From JALHSW01 sp963720675 (lineage in GTDB: Bacteria; Actinomycetota; Acidimicrobiia; IMCC26256; PALSA-555): DNA of 64,000 nucleotides. Below are positions 47,749 through 56,976 of this stretch, piece by piece. The position numbers and the translations under genes were made by a program. The DNA lies in NCBI GenBank assembly GCA_963720675.1, contig CAVRGH010000010.1, positions 2,356,001 through 2,420,000 of the forward strand, given 5' to 3'. The notes under the pieces were generated by a model. The model made no database searches. It was not told the origin of the DNA and saw nothing but the letters and a program-made list of their open reading frames with translations. The stretch's first letter is position 1. Every line of letters starts with the position of its first letter.

Positions 47749-48782
47749 CACGCACCCCCGAAGGCTGCGGCGGGATCGGTCTTCAGCGCTCGGCGTACTC
47801 CGGCGAGACTCGCGAGCACGCCCACGAAGATCGCGATCACGGTCAGCTGTGCGATCGACGTGGCACCGATCTCGGCCGGGAACGGCAGGCCGAGGCTGAG
47901 CACGTTCGCGAGCCCGACCGCAACGAGCGCTGAGACGAGCGCGAGCAACACCGACTGGATGAGGAGCCCGCCGACGACGACGCGCGTCGGCGCACCCGTG
48001 GCCTTGAACACTGCGAAGTCGCGGACGCGCTCGAGCGCGGTGAGGTAGATGATCGAGCCGATGATCCCCGCGGCGATGATCCAGAGCATGATGCTCGTGA
48101 AGTTGATGGTCTCGATCCCGCTCTTGATGGGCCGTTGCATGTCGTCGACGGCTTGCTCGTTGGTCCGGACCGCGAATCCGTCCGGCACGTTCGACACCCG
48201 GCCCTTCACCGCGATCGACATCGCGAGCGGCTGACCCGCGAACTGCACCTTCTGGGCGTCCTCGAGGGACAGGTAGACGGTCGGTGTCCCGAAGTTGAAC
48301 TGGCCGGCGTCGGTCGTGCCGACGACCCGGTACGGCGATCCGCCGATCGAGAGGCGATCTCCGACGGAGGCGTCGACCGAGGCGCCGACGACCACCTCAC
48401 CGGGACCCTCGAGCGCCCGGCCCTCGCTGACCTGCGGCTCGCCGAGGCCGCCGGGGACGTAACCGATGAGGTTCGCGTCCTTGTCCGCGGCGTCGAGCAC
48501 GGTCCGGCTGACGACGACGGGATCGGCCCGGTCGGTGCCCGGCAGGTCGTCCGCCGCTCCGGCCGGGACGACCTTGGTGGTGGTGAACGGCCCGTTCGCT
48601 CCCGCGGCAACCACCCACTCGTCGGCGCCGAACGAGTCCACCACCCGGCCGCCCTCGTTCTGCATCGCGTGCTTCACGCCGTCGAACATGAGCGCGATCC
48701 CGAAGACGAGCGCGGTGACCGCCACCGCGATCAGGAACCGCCGCAGCCGGAACTGGAGGTCACGAATGCTGATCAGCCACAT
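47748..48782 (-). CDS. FtsX-like ABC permease
   Basis: 344 residues. Four helices in the MacB/DevC order: an N-terminal helix (LRRFLIAVAVTALVFGIALM), a large extracytoplasmic domain with KDANLIGYVPGG and PYRVVGTTDAGQFNFGTP, then three C-terminal helices (IMLWIIAAGIIGSIIYLTAL, VVGGLLIQSVLLALVSALV, AQLTVIAIFVGVLASLAGV). Partner of the ABC-cNMP ATPase that starts at its stop codon. First gene of the operon with ppgK. Confidence 0.85.
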   Translation of the reverse strand: MWLISIRDLQFRLRRFLIAVAVTALVFGIALMFDGVKHAMQNEGGRVVDSFGADEWVVAAGANGPFTTTKVVPAGAADDLPGTDRADPVVVSRTVLDAADKDANLIGYVPGGLGEPQVSEGRALEGPGEVVVGASVDASVGDRLSIGGSPYRVVGTTDAGQFNFGTPTVYLSLEDAQKVQFAGQPLAMSIAVKGRVSNVPDGFAVRTNEQAVDDMQRPIKSGIETINFTSIMLWIIAAGIIGSIIYLTALERVRDFAVFKATGAPTRVVVGGLLIQSVLLALVSALVAVGLANVLSLGLPFPAEIGATSIAQLTVIAIFVGVLASLAGVRRALKTDPAAAFGGA

Positions 48783-48948
48783 CGGCGCCGCCCCCCAACC
48801 GCCCGCTGCGAAGGCCGCAGACTATCCCCGGTGGTTCGACATCGCGCGGCGAGCGCCCGACGCTTGCCGTGGGAGCATCGCGCGCCCCACCATGGGCGGA
48901 ACACGTGCACCGCCCACCTGGCGCGGTGGCTGGCAGCGAGGGGTCGAG

Positions 48949-49962
48949 ATGCAGCTCGGGATGATCGGACTCGGCCGGATGGGTGCGAACCTCGTCCGCC
49001 GACTGATGCGCGACGGGCACGAGTGCGTCGCGTACGACGTCAGCGCCGACGCCGTGAAGGCGCTCGAGGGTGAAGGTGCCGCGGGCGCGACGAAGCTCGA
49101 GGACTTCGTCGCCAAGCTCGACAAGCCACGCGCGATCTGGATCATGGTGCCGGCCGCAGTGGTCGACTCGACGCTGGCCGACCTCGTCCCCCTCCTCGAC
49201 CAGGGCGACATCGTCATCGACGGCGGGAACTCCTACTACCACGACGACATCCGTCGAGCCGGTGAGCTGCAGAAGAGCGGCATCCACTACGTCGACGTCG
49301 GCACGAGCGGCGGGGTGTTCGGCCTCGACCGCGGGTTCTGTCTCATGATCGGGGGCGAGGACGATGTCGTCAGCCACCTCGACCCGATCTTCGCGACCAT
49401 CGCGCCCGGGGTCGACAGCGCCGAGCGCACCCCCGGCAAGACCGGCACTCCGAGCCAGGCCGAACAGGGCTACCTGCACTGCGGCCCCAACGGCGCCGGC
49501 CACTTCGTGAAGATGGTGCACAACGGCATCGAGTACGGGCTCATGGCCGCCTACGCGGAGGGCCTGAACATCCTCCAGCACGCGGACGCCGGCGCCGTGA
49601 AGCGCGACGTCGATGCGGAGACGACGCCGCTCCGCAATCCGGAGCTCTACCAGTACGACCTGAATCTCCCCGACGTCGCGGAGGTGTGGCGGCGCGGCAG
49701 CGTCGTTGCATCGTGGCTGCTCGACCTCGCGGCCCACGCGTTCAGCGAATCGCCGCAGCTGTCCGACTTCGAAGGACGGGTCTCGGACTCCGGGGAAGGG
49801 CGCTGGACGATCCTGGCGGCGGTCGACGAGGGCGTGCCGGCGCCCGTGCTCTCGACGGCGCTGTTCGAGCGCTTCACGTCACGCGGTGACGCCGACTTCG
49901 CGGACCGCATCCTGTCCGCGATGCGCAAGGAGTTCGGCGGACACGACGAGAAGAAGGGCTGA
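48949..49962 (+). CDS. gnd: 6-phosphogluconate dehydrogenase, decarboxylating (short type)
   Basis: 337 residues. LGMIGLGRMGANLVRRLMRD (NAD(P)-binding), VIDGGNSYYHDDIRRA (conserved IDGGN) and VKMVHNGIEYGLMAAYAEG (catalytic Lys-His-Asn) are visible. The length fits the compact bacterial GntZ/YqeC-type enzyme rather than the 470-residue form. It makes ribulose-5-phosphate and NAD(P)H. Followed 7 bases later by zwf. Confidence 0.9.
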   Translation: MQLGMIGLGRMGANLVRRLMRDGHECVAYDVSADAVKALEGEGAAGATKLEDFVAKLDKPRAIWIMVPAAVVDSTLADLVPLLDQGDIVIDGGNSYYHDDIRRAGELQKSGIHYVDVGTSGGVFGLDRGFCLMIGGEDDVVSHLDPIFATIAPGVDSAERTPGKTGTPSQAEQGYLHCGPNGAGHFVKMVHNGIEYGLMAAYAEGLNILQHADAGAVKRDVDAETTPLRNPELYQYDLNLPDVAEVWRRGSVVASWLLDLAAHAFSESPQLSDFEGRVSDSGEGRWTILAAVDEGVPAPVLSTALFERFTSRGDADFADRILSAMRKEFGGHDEKKG

Positions 49963-49969
49963 GGATCCG

Positions 49970-51358
49970 ATGGAGAAGCCACCCAAGTCCGACGCGCTCG
50001 TCTTCTTCGGGATGACGGGCGACCTCGCCCACAAGAAGATCTTCCCGGCGCTGTATGCGATGACCAAGCGGGGCGAGATCGACGTCCCGATCGTCGGCGT
50101 CGCGTCGAACGACTGGACGCGCGAGCAGCTCCTCGCCCGCGCTCGCGACGGCATCGAGCAGTTCGGTGGTGGCGTCGACGACGAGAAGGTCTTCACGAAG
50201 CTGACCGACCGGCTCAGCTACGTCGACGGCGACTACAACGACATCGCCACGTTCACCCAGCTGTTCGGCGAGCTCAAGGACGCGAAGCGGCCCGCGCACT
50301 ACCTCGCGATCCCGCCGAGCCTGTTCCCGGTCGTGGTGGAGAACCTCGGGAAGTCCGGCTGTGCGAAGGACGCCCGGGTCATCGTCGAGAAGCCGTTCGG
50401 ACGCGACCTCGCTTCGGCGCAGGAGCTGAACCGCGTCCTGCACTCGGTGTTCCCGGAACCGAGCATCTTCCGGATCGATCACTACCTGGGCAAGGAAGCC
50501 ATCCAGAACATCCTGTACTTCCGCTTCGCGAACGCGTTCCTGGAGCCGATCTGGAACCGCAACTACATCCGCCAGGTGCAGGTCACCATGGCCGAGAACT
50601 TCGGCGTCGAGGGCCGCGGTGCCTTCTACGAGGAGGTCGGCGCGCTCCGCGACGTCGTGCAGAACCACCTCATGCAGACGTGCGCGCTCCTGGCGATGGA
50701 GCCGCCGATCGGCTCGCACGTGGAGGAGCTCCGCGACGCCAAGGAGAAGGTCTTCAAGGCGATGTGCACGCTCACGAAGGACGATCTCGTGCGCGGGCAG
50801 TTCGTCGGTTACCGCGACGAGGAGGGCGTGGCGAAGAGCTCGGACGTCGAGACGTTCGCCGCCGTCCGCCTCTTCATCGACTCGTGGCGCTGGGCCGGCG
50901 TCCCGTTCTACCTCCGCGCCGGGAAGAACCTCCCTGTCGAGTGCACCGAGGTGCGGGTCGAGCTGCACCGTCCACCGCAGCGGGTGTTCTCGGAGTACGA
51001 GGCGATGCCCCACGACACCAACTACCTGCGGTTCCGGATGAACCCGCAGGTGCAGATCGCGATCGGGGCCCGGGCCAAGAGCCCGGGTGAAGGCTTCACC
51101 GGCGAGACCGTGGAGCTGCTCCTCACCGAGGACACGGCCGACGAGATGACACCGTACGAACGCCTCCTGGGCGACGCGATGGACGGCGAGAACCTCCTCT
51201 TCGCACGCGAGGACGGCGTCGAGGAGGCATGGCGAGTGGTCAACGACGTGCTGACCGACCATCACAAGGCGCTGCCGTACCAGCCGGGGACGTGGGGTCC
51301 GGAGCAGGCCCAGGACCTCATCACCGACCCGGACCGCTGGCACGACCCGGTGCTCTGA
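49970..51358 (+). CDS. zwf: Glucose-6-phosphate 1-dehydrogenase
   Basis: 462 residues. FFGMTGDLAHKKIFPALYAM (nucleotide-binding; GMTGDLA is a variant of GASGDLA), VIVEKPFGRDLASA and the active-site RIDHYLGKEAIQN are present. FLEPIWNRNYIRQVQVTMAE and EEVGALRDVVQNHLMQ are family-typical. First step of the oxidative pentose phosphate pathway, next to gnd and a ROK kinase, so glucose-6-phosphate can be made and oxidised by neighbouring gene products. Confidence 0.92.
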   Translation: MEKPPKSDALVFFGMTGDLAHKKIFPALYAMTKRGEIDVPIVGVASNDWTREQLLARARDGIEQFGGGVDDEKVFTKLTDRLSYVDGDYNDIATFTQLFGELKDAKRPAHYLAIPPSLFPVVVENLGKSGCAKDARVIVEKPFGRDLASAQELNRVLHSVFPEPSIFRIDHYLGKEAIQNILYFRFANAFLEPIWNRNYIRQVQVTMAENFGVEGRGAFYEEVGALRDVVQNHLMQTCALLAMEPPIGSHVEELRDAKEKVFKAMCTLTKDDLVRGQFVGYRDEEGVAKSSDVETFAAVRLFIDSWRWAGVPFYLRAGKNLPVECTEVRVELHRPPQRVFSEYEAMPHDTNYLRFRMNPQVQIAIGARAKSPGEGFTGETVELLLTEDTADEMTPYERLLGDAMDGENLLFAREDGVEEAWRVVNDVLTDHHKALPYQPGTWGPEQAQDLITDPDRWHDPVL

Positions 51359-51368
51359 CGCACCCAGC

Positions 51369-52304
51369 ATGCCGCCCGTCCTGTCCGTCGACCTCGGCGG
51401 CACGAACATGCGCGTCGCCGTCGTCGACGATGACGGCACCATCCTCGATCGCGCCCACGCACCGACCCCACACGACGAGCCGACCATCGATCCCTTCGTC
51501 GACCTCGTCGTCGACGTGCGGGAGCGGCACCAGGTCGAGCACGCGGTCGTCGGGCTCCCCGGACGCGTCGACCGCGACGACGGACGGCTGCTCCACGCGC
51601 CGAACCTGCCGGACGGGTGGGCTCCCCAAGTCCAGCGCGAGCACCTCGAGACCGTGCTCGGGCTGCCGGTCACGCTCGCGAACGACGCGGACGTGGCCGC
51701 GGTCGGTGAGGCGTACTTCGGAGCGGGGCGCGAGCACCGCGACGTCGTGTACGTCACCATCTCGACCGGCGTGGGCGCGGGCGTGCTCGTCGGGGGCCGC
51801 CTCGTGCTCCCCCGTTTCTCGGGGGGTGAGATCGGTCACACCGTGGTCGACCGCGCGGCCGCCGGCCGCGGCACCGAGGCCACGGTCGAGGGCCTGGGCT
51901 CGGGGACGGCACTCGCGCGACTCGCCACCGCAGCCGGGCTCGAGAGCAGCGGCCCCGAGCTGGTGCGCCTGGTCGAGGACGGCGACCCGCGGGCTGTCGC
52001 GGTCTGGGACGAGGCGATGCACACGATCGGCCTCGGCATCGTGAACCTCGTCCAGCTGGTCGCCCCGACGTGCATCGTCGTGGGCGGTGGCGTCGGTCGC
52101 AACGGCGAGCTCGTGCTGGCACCGATCCGCGCCGCACTCGAGCAGCACGGCCCCCAAGGACCGCCCCCGATCGTCGTGACCGCGTTGCTCGGTGACGACC
52201 CCGGCTTGATCGGCGGAGCCGCCTGGCGGCGCGCGACCGGATCGCCGGACGCGGGGATCTCGACCAGCAGCACCCGGAACCGCAGCATCGATGCGTCGGC
52301 CTGA
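51369..52304 (+). CDS. ROK-family sugar kinase (probable glucokinase)
   Basis: 311 residues. LSVDLGGTNMRVAVVDDDG (phosphate loop), VTLANDADVAAVGEAYFGAG and TISTGVGAGVLVGGRLVLP give the ROK core. The conserved GEIGHTVVDR is present but the CxCGxxGCxE zinc motif is missing, as in PpgK-like and some glucokinase members. It follows zwf by 10 bases, suggesting supply of glucose-6-phosphate. A second glucokinase, ppgK, lies 5 kb upstream on the other strand. Confidence 0.82.
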   Translation: MPPVLSVDLGGTNMRVAVVDDDGTILDRAHAPTPHDEPTIDPFVDLVVDVRERHQVEHAVVGLPGRVDRDDGRLLHAPNLPDGWAPQVQREHLETVLGLPVTLANDADVAAVGEAYFGAGREHRDVVYVTISTGVGAGVLVGGRLVLPRFSGGEIGHTVVDRAAAGRGTEATVEGLGSGTALARLATAAGLESSGPELVRLVEDGDPRAVAVWDEAMHTIGLGIVNLVQLVAPTCIVVGGGVGRNGELVLAPIRAALEQHGPQGPPPIVVTALLGDDPGLIGGAAWRRATGSPDAGISTSSTRNRSIDASA

Positions 52305-52322
52305 CGCGAGCGAGGAGCATCC

Positions 52323-52715
52323 ATGAGCGTCGAACCCGTCCTCACACCCAGCCAGCCCTGGGCCGTCGGCCCCTACTCGACCGCGGTGCGCTCCGGCGAC
52401 TGGCTCGTCTGCTCGGGTCAGGTGGGTATCGATCCGCGCAGCGGGAACGTTGTCGAAGGTGGTGTCCAGGCTCAGGCCCGACAGGCGCTCGAGAACGTGA
52501 CCGCGATCCTCGCGGACGCCGACTCGACGTGGGCCGACGTCGCGAAGGTCACGCTGTTCGTGGCCACCGAGAGCGCGCAGTGGATGCCGGAGGTGAACAC
52601 GGTCTACGCCGAAGTCGTCGGAGAGCACCGCCCCGCCCGCAGCACGGTCGGCGTGGCCTGGCTACCGATGGGAGCGGTGTTCGAGGTCGAGGTGTGGGCT
52701 CACAGCCCGAAGTGA
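52323..52715 (+). CDS. RidA/YjgF/UK114 family protein
   Basis: 130 residues. AVGPYSTAVRSGDWLVCSGQ, EGGVQAQARQALENVTAIL, KVTLFVATESAQWMPEVNTV and HRPARSTVGVAWLPMGAVFE match the RidA fold; the conserved arginine (PARSTV) and C-terminal E (FEVEVWA) are present. It deaminates reactive enamine/imine intermediates. Two ribosome-binding-site-linked genes follow. Confidence 0.88.
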   Translation: MSVEPVLTPSQPWAVGPYSTAVRSGDWLVCSGQVGIDPRSGNVVEGGVQAQARQALENVTAILADADSTWADVAKVTLFVATESAQWMPEVNTVYAEVVGEHRPARSTVGVAWLPMGAVFEVEVWAHSPK

Positions 52716-52729
52716 AGGAGCAGCAGCAC

Positions 52730-53147
52730 GTGGCGAAGCAGACGCAGCACGAGATCGAGAAGCCCGACGAGGAGTGGCGCGGCGAGCTGACGCCCGAGCA
52801 GTACCAGGTGCTGCGCAAGGCCGGCACCGAGCGCGCCTTCACCGGCCAGTACTGGGACTGTCACGACGACGGCATCTACCGGTGCGCGGGTTGTGGCGCC
52901 GACCTGTTCGACGCCACCACGAAGTTCGAGTCCGGCACCGGGTGGCCGAGCTTCACCGAGCCCGTCGTTGCCGAAGCCGTCGAGCTGCAGCGCGACCTCG
53001 CGCACGGGATGCTCCGCACCGAGGTGGTGTGCCGCCGGTGCGGCGGGCACCTGGGCCACGTCTTCGACGACGGCCCCGGGCCCGAAGGTCAGCGCTTCTG
53101 CATCAACTCGCTGTCGCTGGACCTCACACGCGCGCGACGCGGACTAG
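52730..53147 (+). CDS. msrB: Peptide-methionine (R)-S-oxide reductase
   Basis: About 138 residues from a GTG after AAGGAG. The zinc site has RCAGCGADLF and VVCRRCGGHLGHVF; GTGWPSF and the catalytic cysteine in QRFCINSLSL are typical. It repairs methionine-R-sulfoxide. The frame runs past the natural end; a likely indel at about 53127-53138 in an ACGCGCG run would place the TAG at 53145-53147, giving an LDLTRDAD end. Confidence 0.88.
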
Positions 53148-54344
53148 GTCGGCCGCGTCGCGCACCGGCGACGAGCGCGAGCCCGACGAGCAGGACCACG
53201 GATCCCGCGAGCGCAGGCACGGTCGTGTCGTGACCGGTCAGCGGCAGCGTGCCCGCGACGGCTTCGGCCGCGGCGACCTCGCACGCGGCGCGTGCCGTCG
53301 TGCCGCCCGGATCCGTCGTGAGGCACACGTCGAGCTCGGCGTCGTTCGCGACCACCGGCTCGGCACCTGTGCTCACGGCGTACGCGTACACGTCGTTGTC
53401 GAGGTCCGGCGAGGCGAGGTTGATCCACGCGTTCGCGTACCACTCGGGCTGCAGCCCACCCGCCGGAGGCACCGGTGGCGGTCCTTCGTCGAACTTGCAC
53501 GGACCCTGCCCCGTGTCGAACGGTGGGACGACACCGACGACGAAGCTCATGTCGGTGGGCAGGTCGGTGATCGACCATCGGCCCTCGGCGTCGGTGATTG
53601 CCGGCCAACCACCGTCCCCGCCCTTGGGCAGCAGGAAGACGCACGCCTGCGCGACCGGGAGGTCGCCCGGCTGCACGACGCGTCCGCTGAGCTTGCCGGG
53701 GCCGGTCGGCTGACGGTCGCCACCCTTCGGCGAACACCCGCCGGTGTACAGCTCGTTCTCGCCGAGGCAGATCATCAACCCGCTCGAGCCGTCACTCACG
53801 AACTTCGCGTTCGGGTCCGGCGTCGCCTTCATGGGATCGCTGAACCCGAGCTTCACGTCCTCGAACCACTCCGGCACCGGGCCCGAGAACTGTGGCGTCG
53901 ACGTGCAGTCACCCTGCACCGACGGTCGGAAGAACGCGAGCTGCTGGTCCTCCGAGGTGCCCGGCGCGAAGCTCCACGAGCCGTCACCGTTGGTGATCTG
54001 GAAGCCGTCCCAGACTCCGTTCACGTAGAAGACGACGCAGATGCCGCCGAGCGGGTTGTTCTGCTCGTCGGCGACGAACCCGTCGATCGACTGGCTCCCG
54101 GCGTCGGGGGCCTTCGTCTCGGGCGGTTCGTCTCGGGCGGGAGAAGTGGCGCCGGCTGCTCCGGCGTCGTCGCCTGCTCCGTCGTGGTGGTGGTCGTCGG
54201 CTCCTCCACCACCTTGGGGTCCGGCGACTTGGGATCCGTGACCTGCGCGCCGGCGGGCAGCGCGAACGCCGCCCCGATCGCCGCCGTCATCGTGACGATC
54301 CCCAGACCCGCCAACACGCGGGCTCGTACTGTTCGGCCTGACAT
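53144..54344 (-). CDS. LPXTG-anchored surface protein with Cna/SdrD-like segments, frameshifted
   Basis: About 400 residues from an ATG at 54344 (GGGGAGGAACGG site). Signal peptide RARVLAGLGIVTMTAAIGAA, cleaved near AGA-Q; a Thr-rich spacer (VVEEPTTTTTTEQATTPEQP); then SIDGFVADEQNNPLGGICVV and GRVVQPGDLPVAQACVFLLP-like segments that read like carboxypeptidase-regulatory or Cna-B domains (WSITDLPTDMSFVVGVVP). The C-terminus has the sorting signal LPLTG, a helix (PALAGSVVLLVGLALVAGA) and a basic tail. Shifts lie at about 54125 and 53150-53170. No sortase is in the window. Confidence 0.8.
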
Positions 54345-54568
54345 CTTCCGTTCCTCCCCAGCCGCGTGACCCTGGCGGTCACCCGTGCAAGTGAGGTCGG
54401 CGCCTACATCCCCCGGCCTGAGGCGCCGGTCGGCAAATGACGCGTCCGCGTCAGCGTCCGAACCGGGCGTATTCGGGGGCGCGAGAGGCGCCAAGTACCA
54501 TGCGCAGTCGGCTGATCGCGTCCCTGCACCGGTCCCGTCCGCACCCGTCCGCTCGCAGACAGCCTTTC

Positions 54569-56129
54569 ATGACCTCATCCTCGGACGTCCCCGCCGGTCC
54601 ACCGCCGAACGTCGTCATCATCGGCGCCGGCCCCGCTGGTCTCACCGCGGCCTACGAGCTCGTCGAGCGGTACGGCATCACGTCGACGATCCTCGAGGCC
54701 GACGACGTCGTCGGCGGGATCAGCCGCACCGTCGAGCGCGACGGATGGCGCTTCGACATCGGCGGCCATCGCTTCTTCACCAAGGTGAAGGAGGTCGAGG
54801 CGTTCTGGCACGAGATCCTCCCCGACGAGGACTTCATGCTCCGCCCGCGGATGAGCCGCATCTTCTACCGGGGCAAGTACTACGACTACCCGCTGAAGGC
54901 GTCGAACGCGCTGAAGAACCTCGGCATCTGGGAAGCGTTCCTCTGCGTGATGTCGTACGTGTGGGCGAGGATCCGTCCGCCGAAGGACCAGTCGACACTC
55001 GAGGGCTGGATCATCTCCCGCTTCGGGATGCGCCTCTACAAGCACTTCTTCAAGACGTACAACGAGAAGCTCTGGGGCGTCCCCGTCGACAAGCTCCCGG
55101 CCGACTTCGCAGCACAGCGCATCAAGAACCTGTCGCTCTTCAACGCGGCGATGAACGCTCTGCTGCCGAAGCGCAACCAGAAGGACATCACCTCCCTGAT
55201 CGAGGAGTTCGAGTACCCGAAGTACGGACCCGGGATGATGTGGGAGCGGTGCCGCGACCTCGTCGAGGCCAAGGGCTGCACGGTCATCATGAACGCGCGC
55301 GTCATCGGCATCCGCCACGAGGGCGACCGCGCCGTGGCGGTCGTCTCCGAAGCGCCCGATGGCACGCGCACGGAGCACCCGTGCGACGAGGTCATCTCGT
55401 CGATGCCGATCTCACAGCTGCTCCAGGTGATGGACCCGACTCCGGCCGATGCTGCCGTGCAGGCCGCGGGCGACCTGCGGTACCGCGACTTCCTCACCGT
55501 CGCGCTCGTCGTGCCAGAGGAGTACAGCTTCCCGGACAACTGGATCTACGTGCACTCGAAGGAGGTGCAGGTCGGCCGGATCCAGAACTTCGGATCCTGG
55601 TCGCCGTACCTCGTGAAGGAGGGGCGCACCTGCCTCGGCCTGGAGTTCTTCGTGTTCGAGGGCGACGAGACGTGGAACGCGCCCGACGCCGACTTGATCG
55701 AGCAGGGCAAGCGAGAGCTGCAGATCCTCGGCCTCGTCGACCCGACCAAGGTCGAGGCGGGCTACGTCGTGCGGATGCCGAAGGCGTACCCGTTCTACGA
55801 CGAACGCTACAAGGAGCACGTCGCCGCGCATCGTCGAGTGGCTCGAGGACTGCGCGCCCAACGTGCACCCCGTTGGTCGCAACGGCATGCACCGGTACAA
55901 CAACCAGGACCACTCCATGTACACGGCGATGCTCACCGCCGAGAACATCGCGACGGGCTCGCACCACGACGTGTGGAGCGTCAACGTCGAGGAGGAGTAC
56001 CACGAGGAGTCCTCCGACACCTCGGGCACCGGATCGCCCGACGGTCCGCAGCGAGGCACCGGGCGGGACGCGCCGGTGATCGCCCGCGAGCACTACCCGG
56101 AGGACCACCCGATCAACAAGGCGGGCTGA
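54569..56129 (+). CDS. FAD-dependent NAD(P)-binding oxidoreductase (UDP-galactopyranose-mutase-like), one frameshift
   Basis: About 520 residues. VVIIGAGPAGLTAAYELVER (FAD-binding), ILEADDVVGGISRTVERDGW and FDIGGHRFFTKVKEVEAFWH match the family of FAD proteins linked to cell-surface polysaccharide genes. YEEFFKKTYNEKLWG-like KHFFKTYNEKLWGVPVDKLP and ISSMPISQLLQVM are typical. A shift at about 55835 leads to IVEWLEDCAPNVHPVGRNGM and the C-terminus TAENIATGSHHDVW. Substrate unknown; sugar or lipid-linked intermediate is a guess. The start at 54569 is preferred over upstream open frame. Confidence 0.8.
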
Positions 56130-56146
56130 TCGCCCCCGAGCGGCGG

Positions 56147-56230
56147 TGGGCGAGGGGGGACTTGAACCCCCACATCCTTTCGGACACAGGCACCTGAAGC
56201 CTGCGCGTCTGCCAATTCCGCCACTCGCCC
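56147..56230 (-). tRNA. tRNA-Leu (anticodon CAG)
   Basis: Minus-strand class-II tRNA: acceptor GGGCGAG/CTCGCCC, anticodon stem GCAGG/CCTGT-like with loop CTTCAGG (CAG), variable arm TGTGTCCGAAAGGATGTG, T-loop TTCAAGT, discriminator A, CCA not encoded. In other Actinobacteria a tRNA-Leu also sits beside fhaA, matching this position. Confidence 0.9.
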
Positions 56231-56317
56231 GAGTGGAGGTGCGAGCCTACCAAGAGGCCTTGTGCGGGCTCCTTGCGCGCACTGCCGTGCGGTCGCCTCG
56301 ACCGTAGAATCGCGGAA

Positions 56318-56968
56318 ATGGGCATGCAGGGTTTCGAACGCAGGTTGGAGCGGCTCGTGGAAGGCTCGTTCAGCAAGGCGTTCCGCAGCGGGCTCGAGCC
56401 GGTCGAGGTCGGCCGACGCCTCACGCGGGTGCTCGATGCCGAGCGCACGATGGGCGTCGACGGCGTCCCGGTCGCGCCGAACAACATCGGCGTCTACCTC
56501 TCGCCCGACGACTTCGACCGCTTCGAATCCTTCGCCGACGCCCTCGCGCGTGAGCTTGCCGAGACCGCACGCGAGCACGCCAAGAACGAGGGGTACCACT
56601 TCGTCGGCCCGGTCACGGTCACCCTCGTCGCCGACGACGAGCTGCGCGCGGGCGAGTGCGACATCGCCGCGGAGATCCACGAGGGCCTCCGGGTCGGATC
56701 GCTCGTCCTGCCCGACGGCCGTCGGGTACCCCTCGGTGAGCAGCCGCTGGTCATCGGCCGCAACGCCGACTGCGGCGTGGTCGTCGCAGACGCCCGCGCG
56801 TCACGCCAGCACGCCGAGATCCGGGCCCAGGGCAACGGCTTCGTCGTCCACGACCTCGACTCGATGAACGGCACGCTCGTGAACGGCACCGCGGTGCGCC
56901 AGCACCCGCTCGCCGACGGCGACGAGATCCGGCTCGGCAACACCGTCCTGCGGTTCGAGGCGTCGTAG
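56318..56968 (+). CDS. fhaA: FhaA-like DUF3662 plus FHA protein
   Basis: 216 residues. The DUF3662 domain (GFERRLERLVEGSFSKAF, VEVGRRLTRVLDAERTMGVD) spans about residues 1-125; a C-terminal FHA domain (VIGRNADCGVVVADARASRQ, HDLDSMNGTLVNG) follows. FHA binds phosphothreonine on proteins such as MviN in the peptidoglycan pathway. It is much shorter than M. tuberculosis FhaA because the linker is nearly absent. First gene of the growth cluster. Confidence 0.88.
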   Translation: MGMQGFERRLERLVEGSFSKAFRSGLEPVEVGRRLTRVLDAERTMGVDGVPVAPNNIGVYLSPDDFDRFESFADALARELAETAREHAKNEGYHFVGPVTVTLVADDELRAGECDIAAEIHEGLRVGSLVLPDGRRVPLGEQPLVIGRNADCGVVVADARASRQHAEIRAQGNGFVVHDLDSMNGTLVNGTAVRQHPLADGDEIRLGNTVLRFEAS

Positions 56969-56976
56969 CCGGCGGC

